The translations under genes were made by a program, and so were the position numbers. 35,816 nt of DNA from Firmicutes bacterium UBA5486 (GTDB lineage Bacteria > Bacillota > UBA4882 > UBA10575). Below the pieces are notes generated by a model. The model saw only the letters and a list, made by a program, of their open reading frames with translations, was not told the DNA's origin and did not search any database. Location of the stretch: positions 1 to 35,816 of the forward strand of contig DIPO01000014.1 in NCBI GenBank assembly GCA_002427045.1. Reading direction: 5' to 3'. Of this stretch, positions 19,301-26,967 are shown piece by piece. Each line of letters opens with the position of its first letter. The first letter of the stretch is position 1.

Positions 19301-22300
19301 GATTGCTACCGGAGATTGGGATATGGTGATTATGTCTCACTCTTCGTTTAAAAAAATTCCTATGCCAGAAAAAGCTGTGCGTGAATTTTATGAGGATGAA
19401 TTAGGAAAATTAGATGAAGCAATTCGAGCTGAACAGGAAATGGGGAGAAGGAAAAATTCATCTGAGAAGATCCTGCAACAAGCTAGAAAAAGCCTTGAAA
19501 CAAAAATGATGTCGGCTTTGGATGATCTTAAAAAATCACAAGATACTGATTTTATGACTTTTGATCAACTTGGTATTGACGGCTTATTTCTTGATGAAGC
19601 ACATTATTACAAAAACCTATTCTTTACTTCTAAGATGAACAATGTAGCTGGTTTAGGGAAAAAAGATGGCGTACAAAAAACTTTTGATTTATTTATGAAG
19701 ATTAACTACTTACGTAAGATAAATGGTGGTAAAGGAATAGTTTTTGCTACTGCTACGCCTGTATCAAACAGTATGGCCGAACTATTTACCATGCAACGGT
19801 ATTTAACTCCTGAAGCATTAGAGGAACGAGGACTTAACAACTTTGATCTATGGGCTAGTACCTTTGGTGAAGTTATTACAGTACTAGAAATGAAGCCAAC
19901 TGGTGACGGTTATCGAATGGCTAATAAGTTTGCTAAATTCGTAAATCTTCCGGAAATACTTTCAATGTTTTACGAGTTTGCAGATGTGAAAACTGCCGAG
20001 GATCTTGGTTTGCCACGTCCTGAAATTGAGGGAGGCAAAAATGAGGCTATTACAAGAAAAGCCTCTCCTCATTTAGAAGCATATATTCAATCATTGGTTA
20101 AGAGGGCAGATGAATGTAAAGGGAAAAAGTCTGAAAAGGGCGGAGACAATATGCTTGCCATTACCAATGATGGAAGAAAAGCGGCTCTTGATATACGATT
20201 GGTTGATCCTTCATATCCTGATGATCCGAATAGCAAACTTAATGCATGTATTAAAGAAATCTATGATATTTGGTTAGATACTAAAAAAGAAGGATTAACT
20301 CAAGTAATCTTCTGTGATTTAGGAACACCGAATAAAAAGAAAGAATTTAATGTATACAGCGATATTAAAAATAAATTGATTAATAAAGGTGTCCCTGAAA
20401 ATGAAATTGCTTTTATTCATGATGCTAATACTGATGCAAGAAAGAAAAGGTTGTTTGATAACTTTAATAAAGGTAAAGTCAGAGTTCTCTTAGGATCTAC
20501 AGATAAGCTAGGGGTTGGGGCGAACATTCAACGTAAGTTATATGCCCTACACCATTTGGATGTTCCGTGGCGGCCTACGGACCTTGAACAACGAGAAGGG
20601 CGAATATTACGTCAAGGCAATCAAAATAAAAAAGTTCGGATTATGAACTACATTACTGAAGCCTCATTTGATGCTAGAATGTGGGATACTGTACGATATA
20701 AGGCTAAGTATATTAACCAGCTTATGTCCGGCAAAGTTACAGCAAGAGAAGAAGGCGATGTTTTTGGTGATGTAGTATTGACAGCTGATGAAATGGCGGC
20801 TATTGCTTCGGGTAATCCGCTTATTCAAAGAGAGGTTGAATTATCGACTGAAATAGCAAATCTTGAAGCTCAACAAGCAGATTATATTACACGCAAGAAA
20901 CAACTATCAGATAAGGTTGCCTTTTATCCTATTCGTATTAAAGCTCTTGAAGGTACGATTAATGATTTAGAAGCTGATATTAATCGCCGCGAAGATACTT
21001 CTGGTAAGAACTTTAAAATAGTTATTGGTAATAAAACCTATACAAAGAGGAAAGATGCAGATAACGCGTTTATAGCTCTGTCACTTAAAAAACAAGCTAC
21101 CGATGACATTAAGATAGGCTCTTTTGCTGGATTTGAGTTATGGTCTAAACCGGGAGGATGGTTCTTTGTTGGTAATGGTCAATATAAGTTTACCGAAGCA
21201 TCTATAAAAAGCCTAGAATACTGGATTAAAAATTTAGATAAAGAGTATAAATTAGCAAAAGAACAACTTTCTAGATCAAAACAGAACTATGAAGATGCTG
21301 AAAGGCAGATACAAAAACCGTTTGAATATGAACAAAAACTTATTGATCTAATAAGTGAAAGGGAGCAAATTCGTGCTGAATTAAATATAGATGCAAAATC
21401 AGAAGAAATATTAGGTGATGAAACGGATTTTGATGATGAAGATAATGTAGATGGAACCGAAAAATATTATATTTCCTATCGTGGTGATGATGGTGAACAA
21501 ACATATAAGCCTGTTTCCGGAAAAAAGGTTACTATTCCGGGGTATGATGAATATGATTTATTTGCCCACCAATCAGAAGATGGCTGGAAAGTAAGCGAAG
21601 GTAGCTCAGGAAGAATGTTAGGTAAAGGTGATTCCTTAGAAGAAGCGATTAAAAACACAACATCATTGTTAATGTCCCACAGTAAAGAAGATATAAATGC
21701 GGCAATAGATCGAGGAATAGAAAAGATAGGAAGGCCTTCTCCTAGAAGTGAAAATCAAGATGTATTAAAGCAGACTGTTAATGATTTAAACAAAGAACAT
21801 GATATGAAACGAGCAATAGATGAAAAATTCGGTTCCGGCTTTGTTTCCCCCTTGTTGCTTTATAATAAAACAAAAGCAGCCATTAATGCTTTTAGAGGGA
21901 AACAAGACACAAAGGTTTCAGATAAGCAGGTAGAAAATGTTCTTAATGCTTCCAAAACACCACAGAACATAATAGACCAAGCAAAAGAAGCCGTAAAAGA
22001 GATTACAAATAACTTCAGGGATATATTTGAATACGAATGGACCCTTAACAAGTTTCCTGTTTTTAAGGATGAAATACGCCGTTTCCAAGGTGTTGCTATT
22101 GATGCTCAAAAATGGTCGTTGGATACTTATAAGGCTATTGTGTCTTTTCTAGAAACTCCTGCGGAGTTCCGCATATTTAGAAAACTTATTTTCCTTCGAG
22201 ACTTTAAGGCAGGCCTAGAAAATGGCGATCCTGCAACGGTTGGCGGTCTGTCATTAGAACAAATAGAAAATGCCACAAAAGAACTATGGGGTAAAGCAAG

Positions 22301-24518
22301 TGAACTTGGCGAAAACTCAAAATCAAATATCGAATTAGCTTTAAAAGCACATGACAAAGTATTTGAAGCGGCATGGGAAGAATTGATTAGAAGAGGTAAA
22401 GTAAGTCTTAATGCGAAAAGCCGGGAACATTACGTTCCTCACCGGGTGCTGGATTATATGAAAGACGTTGATAAAAGGTTCCCCTCAATGTCAAAAAGGT
22501 TTAAAACACCATATAGGTATTACCTGAAAAAAAGGTCTGGCCAATCACAAAAATTGATTGATACAGACTATGCCAACGTAACACTTCGTCATCTAACTAA
22601 GTTTTATTTAGATAATGCTTATGATGATTTTGCATTAGAAATAGCCTCCAAATATGATTTAAGAAACAAGATAAAAGGCGGGGAAATATATGAGATAACG
22701 GGTACACCAGAAGGGGAAAAGGTAGAAATAGTTCCGGGTAAGTTATACGAACATAATGGTCAACGATATGTTGGCTGGCAATACGATCCTGGCAGACAAA
22801 TCTATCCCGGTTTATCTGTGAAGGGAGAAGCGGTTCTTGGTTTAATTGAAACCTTACGACACGAAGGAAAAGATGAGGAAATAGATGCGGCCATTAAAGA
22901 ATTGCTTGGTACAATAAAACCGTCTCCAATGATAGGCAAATATAAATCGGTATATTTACTTCCGGAGGAAATAGCAGATAGGTTGATTCAATTAAAAGAC
23001 CCAGAATTAAACTCCCATATATTACGAATAATAGCAAAGTCTTTACAAGCGTGGAAAGGTGCTGTTCTTGGCCCGTTTGGTGCTGGATTACCGTTTCAGT
23101 TTAATAACTTTATAGGTGATACAATAAACCTGCTAAGAGATGATCCAGCGGCAATTCTATTATTCGGCGAAACGTGGCAAGCAATAAAAGAGTGGCAAAG
23201 TGGAGATGTATCAGATAAGTATAAATCCTTGATTAATGCAGCAGAAGAATTACGAGTTGTAGAATCAGGTATTTCCAGAAAAGGCGGATTACCATACGAT
23301 CCGGTTATGAAACAATTAGAGCCGGAAAAGTATATATTTAAGAAACTCAATCCGGTAAGCAAGTATATGGAGTTATCTGATCGCCGAGAATTAGCTGTTA
23401 GACTTGCAAAACTAATGGCAGATTTAAAAAGAATAGAAAAGGGAGAAATGCCTGTTGCAAAATATGTAGATGTAAAAAAGCTAAAAGAAAGTGGGCTATC
23501 AGATTATGAAATTGCCGGAAAAATAGCACGTGAATTTACGGTTGATTACAGTAAAATATCTCCTGAAGCTAAGGGAGTGTTACGTAATCTCTTACTTCCC
23601 TTTTTTACTTTCTACATCCAAAACGGAGGGAATTGGGCAGGTTATGTAAAAAATCATCCCGGTAACTTTCTTTTAAAATTCATGATCCCGGCAGCACTCA
23701 TGGCTATGTGGAATTGGTTACGGTACCCGGAGGAAGAGGAAAAACTACCTCAATGGCATAGTGTAACTCCTCACTTAATAACTGGGTATAAAACTCCTGA
23801 TGGAAAGCCTATAATAGTAACCTTTCAAACACCTGTTGAAGAGGCCTTTAAACTTGTAGGATTAGACATAACAATGAATTTAGCAAGACAGGTTCTAAAC
23901 GGCAAGAAATCTATTGATGAAGCGGCAAAAGAACTTGGAAAGAACATGATTAGAGCACCGTTTGATAATACATGGGAACTATTTAATCCGTTCTTTAAAG
24001 CGGCGATTGAAATTGCTATGAACAAGAATACTTTTTCTGATCGTCCGATTGTTCCTGAAAGACTTAAAGGAACTTCTGAAGCTAAGAAAATGCAAACGAA
24101 CTATTTTTTACAACAATGCTTAGGCCCTTATGCTCAATATACAACGGCTATCCGCGATTTGGCAGATGGAGACATCGGCTTAAATGCAATGAAAAAATAC
24201 GTTGGTAGGCAAGTTGATTATAAAAGAATATTAGGTATAAGAGAGGTGGATACAGAAAGAGAACAAATTAACCGAGCTTATAGCAGACTAGATGAACTTG
24301 AAGCTAAGTATAGGCATTGGAAAAATAGTGGAAGCAAAAAACGTCCGGAGTACATGGCAGAGCTTTCGCGGCTAAGATCGATATCTAGAAGATGGTCAAA
24401 AAATTGGGAAAGAATACGTCAATATGATCGAAGAAAAATCTCTAAAGAAACAAAAGATAAACTTACTAGACAACAAATAAGACAAATGGCAAGAGAAGCA
24501 GAAAGAATACTTAAATAG
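13347..24518 (+). CDS. Giant polyvalent protein: methylase + SNF2-type helicase + virion-associated domains
   Basis: The 3723-residue product has, in order: a Pro/Gln repeat region (about 48-80); a Gly/Ala-rich hydrophobic region (about 85-310); coiled and DarA-like parts, including EEGKPVPEEVLKDYPDL near residue 790; a Gly/Ser/Thr linker (1039-1128); an N6-adenine methylase-like domain (EPSMGIGHF at 1251, NVPFG at 1316); a superfamily-2 helicase of the strawberry-notch/DarB type (GAGKT 1918-1922, DEAH 2083-2086, QREGRILRQG 2415-2424); coiled coils to about 2685; and a C-terminal part (about 3225-3723) resembling LPD38-type domains. In polyvalent proteins such parts are thought to enter the cell with phage DNA and guard it from restriction. 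Its place after ejection genes fits packaging in the virion. AAGGCGGTG precedes ATG 13347. Domains are recognised from memory. Confidence 0.85.
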   Translation: MSIFSELYREALRDNYYDYQDKQKRKKELEALAEVLDRMKNSGILTEPESNQLPPISTQPEPNEILPIPTQPEFNQTTPVTPDSSLMQGFKQGIAKVGQGIKTADELAGSLVHGFMVGGAMKPEERAEAMRREGYNPDTIAAKLGYLGGDVARNFSQMAIAGQMLGPLGTLANKIPGASTIATNASPVAKAVGANVAKGLVKEGVVAPLMSGEKPKARDLAEAALFWGAMGGTNEALRYVAPELPTMIGRPLKSGISALAGNLAAAPVTEEKETLGGMLLNAGITTLFDAAGLALNPRERAMAEGERKDALIIKKVMKPLMKVDTLLKDTSKYVKMSYENHPQECINEINKARAKSLAFIEKTANKNKWSVDFENYTKYVINNNAYQAIAHIKSEMSTRPTIKGQQVLTDSRLPIKGLLTATQLPHVEPQTAKKTPIKPVKVQTPLEGISKPVEPKTTNKIQNNYLEEAIAEGRITRNENGVIGIGDNATERDKMFVLSYAFGKMDSKENQAHKKPEESSTIQIPSGDVEKPKKNIEQAPEVTLEEDHNVLKTPKGVEYTEAEKSGFKTGDAVFVEGEKYKVLGGTKAGTGIVLDKKGRMIYSPRELTKIPEETPQEALEKPIKPDEVQTLSEDIKKPVEAETDPELNAYLKRRIEGQAFDMAMDKMGYENLDDLHKSARLPAKNIRMEGVLHPDVLSNQRLQFDELVKYYENEVKNDTKFKQELIDKFEENRKFVEREKQLNESYNKEDWEVPLDIIIERGGEYNAGRSTRDIHRETVQKALEEGKPVPEEVLKDYPDLQQTQKETPKQIEPQKVQSIEKVKSVQKDRSDIIKKYANALRKKAISDTKKADWFKNESPEFQEQCIKKIQNRDHVSGFEKLAEAIDNKDVEKLLSRLTPLDNKVSRKMFEEMTGVSLGNRVKSTKEAIKNYVGESVYNQYLEAEKAKKEAEKEKLLQEEREEVLSKKIWYTDKDGNKKLGTVKESIDDIINQGYTKIEEYKRGFATVLRISNGTSGYDFKKKFEMDYIREKLKGRSEQDESGQVRTDGQGALESTQAEDVRGTEEKWETEPSTNGSGEQHGGSVGRSNRKGSGLSPSSGDGNSGVGTSTGRGGRTGTGGRVSSKSSALNSRNARISSLEIKGGAKTRARNNIKAIRIVKALQKEGREVTPEEQDKLLKYVGWGDSRLQGLFNPKAQGWKTEREELKQLVTPEEYDKIRGSVLNAHYTSQEVIEGIYEAVSRLGFKGGYMLEPSMGIGHFLGLMPENLVGKTKITGVELDTITGQIAKALYPDADIRIQGFEEATLPENFYDLSISNVPFGNYAVFDPKYKKTGMTRAIHNYFFARALDLTRPGGVVAFVTSHYTMDSKSNYVRSYISNKADLIGAIRLPNTAFKGNAGTEVTTDILFLQKRAEGEKPAGKAWMNLKNAGENIDVNEYYVEHPEMVLGKHSMQGSMYGGGEYTLESDGRDLSEAISTAVQNLPSNIIKKPVHRATEGAKPEELIPPSTELKNDAFAVKDGQIMQNVNGKLVPVDVKGKRAERIQDMIPLRDTINEYFKAQLEDAPEAQIKALRNHLNKVYDGFVKKHGPIHTRGNALAFRDDPDYPLLLSIEEWDGDTETATKADCFYQKTIKKYVRPTSADNTKEALLISLNETGNIDMSRLMKLTGKTEDAIEKELSGLIYRDPDGGFKTAEEYLSGNVRKKLEAAKVAAKKDDRYKANVEALEKVIPKDVPCHKINVKLGSSWVDPDDVRDFICDLLHVGENSIEVTYVPQVGEWKIEVLNKWERNTTSANEEWGTTRVDAYKLIQLALNYQKPLVKDKIDKDTKVVNPQATLAARAQQEKIQNKFKEWIWQDKDRAERLTRKYNDTFNSIRLREYDGSHLTFPGMNPAIKLRPHQANAVWRILSGGNTLLAHCVGAGKTYEMVAGAMELRRIGVLQKPVIVVPNHLVEQMGAEALTLYPAGKILVAGKRDFEKERRKQLFGKIATGDWDMVIMSHSSFKKIPMPEKAVREFYEDELGKLDEAIRAEQEMGRRKNSSEKILQQARKSLETKMMSALDDLKKSQDTDFMTFDQLGIDGLFLDEAHYYKNLFFTSKMNNVAGLGKKDGVQKTFDLFMKINYLRKINGGKGIVFATATPVSNSMAELFTMQRYLTPEALEERGLNNFDLWASTFGEVITVLEMKPTGDGYRMANKFAKFVNLPEILSMFYEFADVKTAEDLGLPRPEIEGGKNEAITRKASPHLEAYIQSLVKRADECKGKKSEKGGDNMLAITNDGRKAALDIRLVDPSYPDDPNSKLNACIKEIYDIWLDTKKEGLTQVIFCDLGTPNKKKEFNVYSDIKNKLINKGVPENEIAFIHDANTDARKKRLFDNFNKGKVRVLLGSTDKLGVGANIQRKLYALHHLDVPWRPTDLEQREGRILRQGNQNKKVRIMNYITEASFDARMWDTVRYKAKYINQLMSGKVTAREEGDVFGDVVLTADEMAAIASGNPLIQREVELSTEIANLEAQQADYITRKKQLSDKVAFYPIRIKALEGTINDLEADINRREDTSGKNFKIVIGNKTYTKRKDADNAFIALSLKKQATDDIKIGSFAGFELWSKPGGWFFVGNGQYKFTEASIKSLEYWIKNLDKEYKLAKEQLSRSKQNYEDAERQIQKPFEYEQKLIDLISEREQIRAELNIDAKSEEILGDETDFDDEDNVDGTEKYYISYRGDDGEQTYKPVSGKKVTIPGYDEYDLFAHQSEDGWKVSEGSSGRMLGKGDSLEEAIKNTTSLLMSHSKEDINAAIDRGIEKIGRPSPRSENQDVLKQTVNDLNKEHDMKRAIDEKFGSGFVSPLLLYNKTKAAINAFRGKQDTKVSDKQVENVLNASKTPQNIIDQAKEAVKEITNNFRDIFEYEWTLNKFPVFKDEIRRFQGVAIDAQKWSLDTYKAIVSFLETPAEFRIFRKLIFLRDFKAGLENGDPATVGGLSLEQIENATKELWGKASELGENSKSNIELALKAHDKVFEAAWEELIRRGKVSLNAKSREHYVPHRVLDYMKDVDKRFPSMSKRFKTPYRYYLKKRSGQSQKLIDTDYANVTLRHLTKFYLDNAYDDFALEIASKYDLRNKIKGGEIYEITGTPEGEKVEIVPGKLYEHNGQRYVGWQYDPGRQIYPGLSVKGEAVLGLIETLRHEGKDEEIDAAIKELLGTIKPSPMIGKYKSVYLLPEEIADRLIQLKDPELNSHILRIIAKSLQAWKGAVLGPFGAGLPFQFNNFIGDTINLLRDDPAAILLFGETWQAIKEWQSGDVSDKYKSLINAAEELRVVESGISRKGGLPYDPVMKQLEPEKYIFKKLNPVSKYMELSDRRELAVRLAKLMADLKRIEKGEMPVAKYVDVKKLKESGLSDYEIAGKIAREFTVDYSKISPEAKGVLRNLLLPFFTFYIQNGGNWAGYVKNHPGNFLLKFMIPAALMAMWNWLRYPEEEEKLPQWHSVTPHLITGYKTPDGKPIIVTFQTPVEEAFKLVGLDITMNLARQVLNGKKSIDEAAKELGKNMIRAPFDNTWELFNPFFKAAIEIAMNKNTFSDRPIVPERLKGTSEAKKMQTNYFLQQCLGPYAQYTTAIRDLADGDIGLNAMKKYVGRQVDYKRILGIREVDTEREQINRAYSRLDELEAKYRHWKNSGSKKRPEYMAELSRLRSISRRWSKNWERIRQYDRRKISKETKDKLTRQQIRQMAREAERILK
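16444..16453 (+). promoter_or_regulatory. Internal ribosome binding site for the nested gene
   Basis: AAGGAAGGAG is placed eight bases before ATG 16462. It lies inside the giant reading frame, where a ribosome binding site has no use unless the nested gene is translated. It is the main evidence that the nested frame is a gene. Confidence 0.65.
16462..16731 (+). CDS. TnpV-like small protein nested in the giant gene (+1 frame)
   Basis: An 89-residue frame lies fully inside the giant gene. It reads LGKFGRMAKEHWKAHRPKMY, then a SGKL motif, an acidic helix and a C-terminal VIQEWVLLPDEEDEP. The (L/I)GK(Y/F)GR-x(n)-K-EHRP-x(2)-Y-x(3)-(L/K)-SGKL pattern is that of TnpV-type proteins of transposons and conjugative elements, and the W-(V/I)-LLP-(P/D)E ending matches related small proteins found beside DarB-like helicase genes (from memory). 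AAGGAAGGAG at 16444-16453 lies eight bases before the ATG, an ideal ribosome binding site. The same bases encode the low-complexity linker of the giant. Real expression is likely but unproven. Confidence 0.7.
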   Translation: MNLGKFGRMAKEHWKAHRPKMYEELKKSGKLNQALMEAENNTAEALADLIEKGVDYHQALEMVIQEWVLLPDEEDEPELGEGFPQNHLL

Positions 24519-24519
24519 G

Positions 24520-24543
24520 AATAGCACCTAAATGGTGCTATTT
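24520..24543 (+). terminator. Terminator-like hairpin after the giant gene
   Basis: AATAGCACC (24520-24528) pairs perfectly with GGTGCTATT (24534-24542) over a five-base loop, just after the giant gene stop. The T tract is only three bases long, so termination is probably partial, and the lysis genes follow at once. Confidence 0.5.
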
Positions 24544-24567
24544 CTATTTGGAAAGCAGGTGGCTGAA

Positions 24568-24936
24568 ATGGACGTGGTTTCAATCGGTAAAAGCATTGGG
24601 CAAGCAGGTGGTGATGTATGGGGGGCAATAGGTGTTTTAATGGTTTCGCTAGGAATAGGTATCGCATGGGTACTTTGGAAGGCATATCAGGAAAAGATTA
24701 CAGAGGATAAAAGTGAAGATAAAAAGAGAATAGGAAAACTGGAAACAGAAGTTATCCAGCTCCGGCAGGAAGGAAATGAACGAGAAAATAAATTGATTAA
24801 CCTTGTGGCCGATGGCCAGAGAATACAAAACCAAACAAATATGCTTTTAGCAGATGTAAATGTTGAACAGAAAGACATTAAAACACGTTTAGCGTACTTA
24901 CAAGGCAGCGTAGATAACTTAAACAGGAAGAAGTGA
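24568..24936 (+). CDS. Holin-like membrane protein with coiled coil
   Basis: This 122-residue protein has one hydrophobic segment at about residues 18-40 (IGVLMVSLGIGIAWVLW) and a long charged coiled coil after it (about 42-120, Lys/Glu/Gln-rich). This layout is like BhlA/XhlA-type holin-associated proteins, and the gene lies directly before the amidase, so a lysis role is likely. I start at ATG 24568 with GCAGGTGG upstream; the upstream ATG 24532 lies in the loop of the terminator hairpin and is rejected. A spanin-like role would be an alternative if the host has an outer membrane. Confidence 0.6.
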   Translation: MDVVSIGKSIGQAGGDVWGAIGVLMVSLGIGIAWVLWKAYQEKITEDKSEDKKRIGKLETEVIQLRQEGNERENKLINLVADGQRIQNQTNMLLADVNVEQKDIKTRLAYLQGSVDNLNRKK

Positions 24937-24940
24937 TATT

Positions 24941-25399
24941 TTGAAACCAGAATATATACTTATTCATCATTCTCTTACCAAAGATGGCAAGGTTGTTGAT
25001 TGGAACGCAATTTTTAAATATCATACGGAAGAGCTTGGCTGGAACGATATAGGTTACCACTATGGAATAGAAAGAATTGGCAATAAGTATGCAGTCCTAA
25101 CCGGACGACCTGAAAATGTAGTAGGGGCACATACAAAACAAAATAGGATGAACTATAAAAGCCTTGGTATTTGTGTTGTAGGTAATTACGATAACGAAAG
25201 ACCTCCTGAAATAGTTATGGATCTTCTTGTTGATAAATGTGTAGAGCTTTGTTTGAAATACGATATACCATCAAGCCATATTAAAGCTCATCACGATTAT
25301 GCTTCATACAAGACTTGTCCGGGCAAAATGTTTCCTATGTCAGAGCTAATAGAGAGAGTACAAAACAGATTATATAAACTGGGGGTGAAAGCATGTTAA
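24941..25399 (+). CDS. N-acetylmuramoyl-L-alanine amidase (endolysin)
   Basis: The 152-residue protein is a single type-2 amidase (T7 lysozyme/PGRP) domain, which cuts the bond between N-acetylmuramic acid and L-alanine in peptidoglycan. The zinc ligands are visible: His in ILIHHS (residues 9-10), His 117 in KAHHDY and Cys 126 in KTCPGKMFP. The WNDIGYHYGIER and GICVVGNYD motifs fit the fold. No wall-binding domain is attached, and no signal peptide is seen, so a holin must release it. The start is TTG 24941 with GGAAGAAG upstream. The end overlaps the next gene by seven bases. Confidence 0.9.
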   Translation: MKPEYILIHHSLTKDGKVVDWNAIFKYHTEELGWNDIGYHYGIERIGNKYAVLTGRPENVVGAHTKQNRMNYKSLGICVVGNYDNERPPEIVMDLLVDKCVELCLKYDIPSSHIKAHHDYASYKTCPGKMFPMSELIERVQNRLYKLGVKAC

Positions 25400-25557
25400 G
25401 GAAAATCTATGAAAGAATTGACCAATGGTTATTCCTTGCATTAGGTATTACCTTAACCTTGGCTGTTATTATTGGTATTATTAAATTTGCTTTATGGGCC
25501 GAACCGATAGTACAAAGTAAATTCATATTGCGAAAACTATTAGGATGGCTATTTTAA
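25393..25557 (+). CDS. Small single-span membrane protein, holin candidate
   Basis: This 54-residue protein has a short N-terminal region (MLRKIYERIDQWL), one membrane segment at about residues 13-36 (LALGITLTLAVIIGIIKFAL) and a basic C-terminal tail. The ATG overlaps the amidase stop by seven bases, a sign of coupled translation, with GGGGGTGAAAGC before it. A terminator follows seven bases after the stop. It is probably the second membrane protein of the lysis cassette (holin or antiholin). No family is recognised. Confidence 0.6.
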   Translation: MLRKIYERIDQWLFLALGITLTLAVIIGIIKFALWAEPIVQSKFILRKLLGWLF

Positions 25558-25563
25558 CTTCTA

Positions 25564-25591
25564 CCCCTCTTGAAAAAGAGGGGCTTTTTTT
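25564..25591 (+). terminator. Strong terminator of the lysis cassette
   Basis: CCCCTCTT (25564-25571) pairs with AAGAGGGG (25576-25583) across a four-base loop, followed by C and seven T. It closes the long late transcript and separates it from the partition genes. Confidence 0.9.
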
Positions 25592-25616
25592 ATTTCAAGT
25601 AATGCTGTATAGTAAA

Positions 25617-25644
25617 TGTACTACATGTAATAATATGTAGTACA
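25617..25644. promoter_or_regulatory. Operator/centromere-like palindrome before the parM-like gene
   Basis: Perfect 10-base arms (TGTACTACAT at 25617-25626 and ATGTAGTACA at 25635-25644) flank an AT-rich eight-base centre (GTAATAAT). The TAATAT in the centre and right arm could be a -10 element. The site ends 22 bases before the parM-like start codon, as expected for a site bound by the ribbon-helix-helix ParR. No iterated direct repeats are visible, so a single-site autoregulator is more likely than a full parC. Confidence 0.6.
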
Positions 25645-25666
25645 CAAAAGAAAGGAGCAGAAGGAT

Positions 25667-26659
25667 ATGAAAGTTATTAGTGTTGATAGTGGGCGACATG
25701 CAGTTAAAAGTATGTACGGGGATAAAAGAGCGTTATTTCCATCGGTAGTATCCCATGGTAGGGAATTTAAAATGGATGTTGATCTTAATAATAAAGATTA
25801 TCTATGGGTAAATTATGATGAATCAGAATACTTTGTTGGTGAACTTGCAATAAAACAGCTTGCTGGAATTCAAGAAAGGGCAAGAGAAAAAAGTAACGAA
25901 TATAATAAATTATTAGTTTTAACTGCAATCAGTCTATATGTTGATCAAAAAGATCCTGTTGTTTTACTTACCAACATACCAGCTAGGGATTGGGCGAAAC
26001 AAAGGGGAGAAGTTAAAGAAGTATTTCTTGGTGAGTATATGATTACGCACAGAGCAGGAATAAGACAAGGAATTGCTGTAAAGTTCAGGATAGACAAGAC
26101 TTACCCTTTGCCAGAAGGGGCAGCGGCCTTTCATGGATATGTATACGATGAGAACCTCAATATAAGGCACCCTGAATTTTTAAAAGGAAATGCCCTTGTA
26201 CTAGACTGGGGAGACGAAACAGTAAACTATGTGATGATGTCAAATGGAGAATATGTTGATCAGTATTGTGGAAGTCTTGATTTAGGTTTACACGTTGCCC
26301 ATGCACAGCTTCAGAAGCTAATTGAAGAAGAGGGGGGAGAAATTACCCAAGCTGAACTTGCTCAACATATTATAATGGACACTCCTGTCTACATTGGAAA
26401 ACGAGACTTTGATATTAGACTTCATGCCATACAAGAATACGGTAGACTGTCGGAACAGGTAATAAACCAATTAACCGGACGTGTACCGTTTAATCGAGTA
26501 AGGAACATATTAAACGTTGGCGGTGGTGGCAATTCGCTTAATAGAACTATACAAAACAAGCTAGGTGATCTTTGCAACGTGTATTCATCAAGTGAAGGGC
26601 AATGGTTAAACTGTATAGGACAAAGAATTATGTATAAAATGTTTACCGAAGGAAGATGA
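25667..26659 (+). CDS. ParM-like actin-fold segregation ATPase
   Basis: The 330-residue protein shows the ATP-binding blocks of the actin/Hsp70/ParM fold: phosphate-1 VDSGRHAVKSM (Asp 7, Gly 9), phosphate-2 LDWGDET (Asp 180) and adenosine block VGGGGNSL (Gly 285-288). Such proteins polymerise to push plasmid or phage DNA copies apart. Phages of Gram-positive bacteria carry relatives, such as AlpC of a Corynebacterium prophage and Alp6A of a Bacillus phage. The gene forms an operon with a ribbon-helix-helix gene and lies behind the palindrome at 25617-25644. ATG 25667 has GAAAGGAGCAG upstream. The subgroup is not resolved. Confidence 0.85.
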   Translation: MKVISVDSGRHAVKSMYGDKRALFPSVVSHGREFKMDVDLNNKDYLWVNYDESEYFVGELAIKQLAGIQERAREKSNEYNKLLVLTAISLYVDQKDPVVLLTNIPARDWAKQRGEVKEVFLGEYMITHRAGIRQGIAVKFRIDKTYPLPEGAAAFHGYVYDENLNIRHPEFLKGNALVLDWGDETVNYVMMSNGEYVDQYCGSLDLGLHVAHAQLQKLIEEEGGEITQAELAQHIIMDTPVYIGKRDFDIRLHAIQEYGRLSEQVINQLTGRVPFNRVRNILNVGGGGNSLNRTIQNKLGDLCNVYSSSEGQWLNCIGQRIMYKMFTEGR

Positions 26660-26670
26660 GGGATAATATA

Positions 26671-26958
26671 ATGGCCGCAAAAGAATGGAAGTATATCACG
26701 TTAAGATATGATCCACAAACAGAGGAAGGACGTCAGATAGACGAATGGAAAGAACGGCAAACAAATGTTTCAGAATCTATCCGCGGATTAATTCTTGGCA
26801 GGCCGTTAGAAGAAGAGGACCTTAGCATACGTATAGAGGAACTAGAAAAGAGGCTGGAGGCTTTATCTATTAGCAAGGTAGAGCCTCGGCCCTTGCCTAA
26901 ACCGGAGCATCCAAAACAACATACTGGCGAAGGAGTGGCAAAGTTTTTTGAAGATTAG
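26671..26958 (+). CDS. Ribbon-helix-helix protein, ParR-like adaptor/repressor candidate
   Basis: This 95-residue protein has a beta strand WKYITLRYD, then helices IDEWKERQ and NVSESIRGLILG, the ribbon-helix-helix pattern. A coiled segment (LSIRIEELEKRLEAL, about residues 52-68) and a Pro/Lys-rich tail follow and could link it to the filament, as the C-terminus of ParR does. Its gene starts right after the parM-like stop. I choose ATG 26671 because GAGGGA (26657-26662) lies eight bases upstream; the alternative ATG 26656 overlaps the previous stop by four bases but has no well-spaced binding site. It probably binds the palindrome at 25617-25644 and represses its own operon. Confidence 0.7.
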   Translation: MAAKEWKYITLRYDPQTEEGRQIDEWKERQTNVSESIRGLILGRPLEEEDLSIRIEELEKRLEALSISKVEPRPLPKPEHPKQHTGEGVAKFFED

Positions 26959-26967
26959 GAGATAAAA

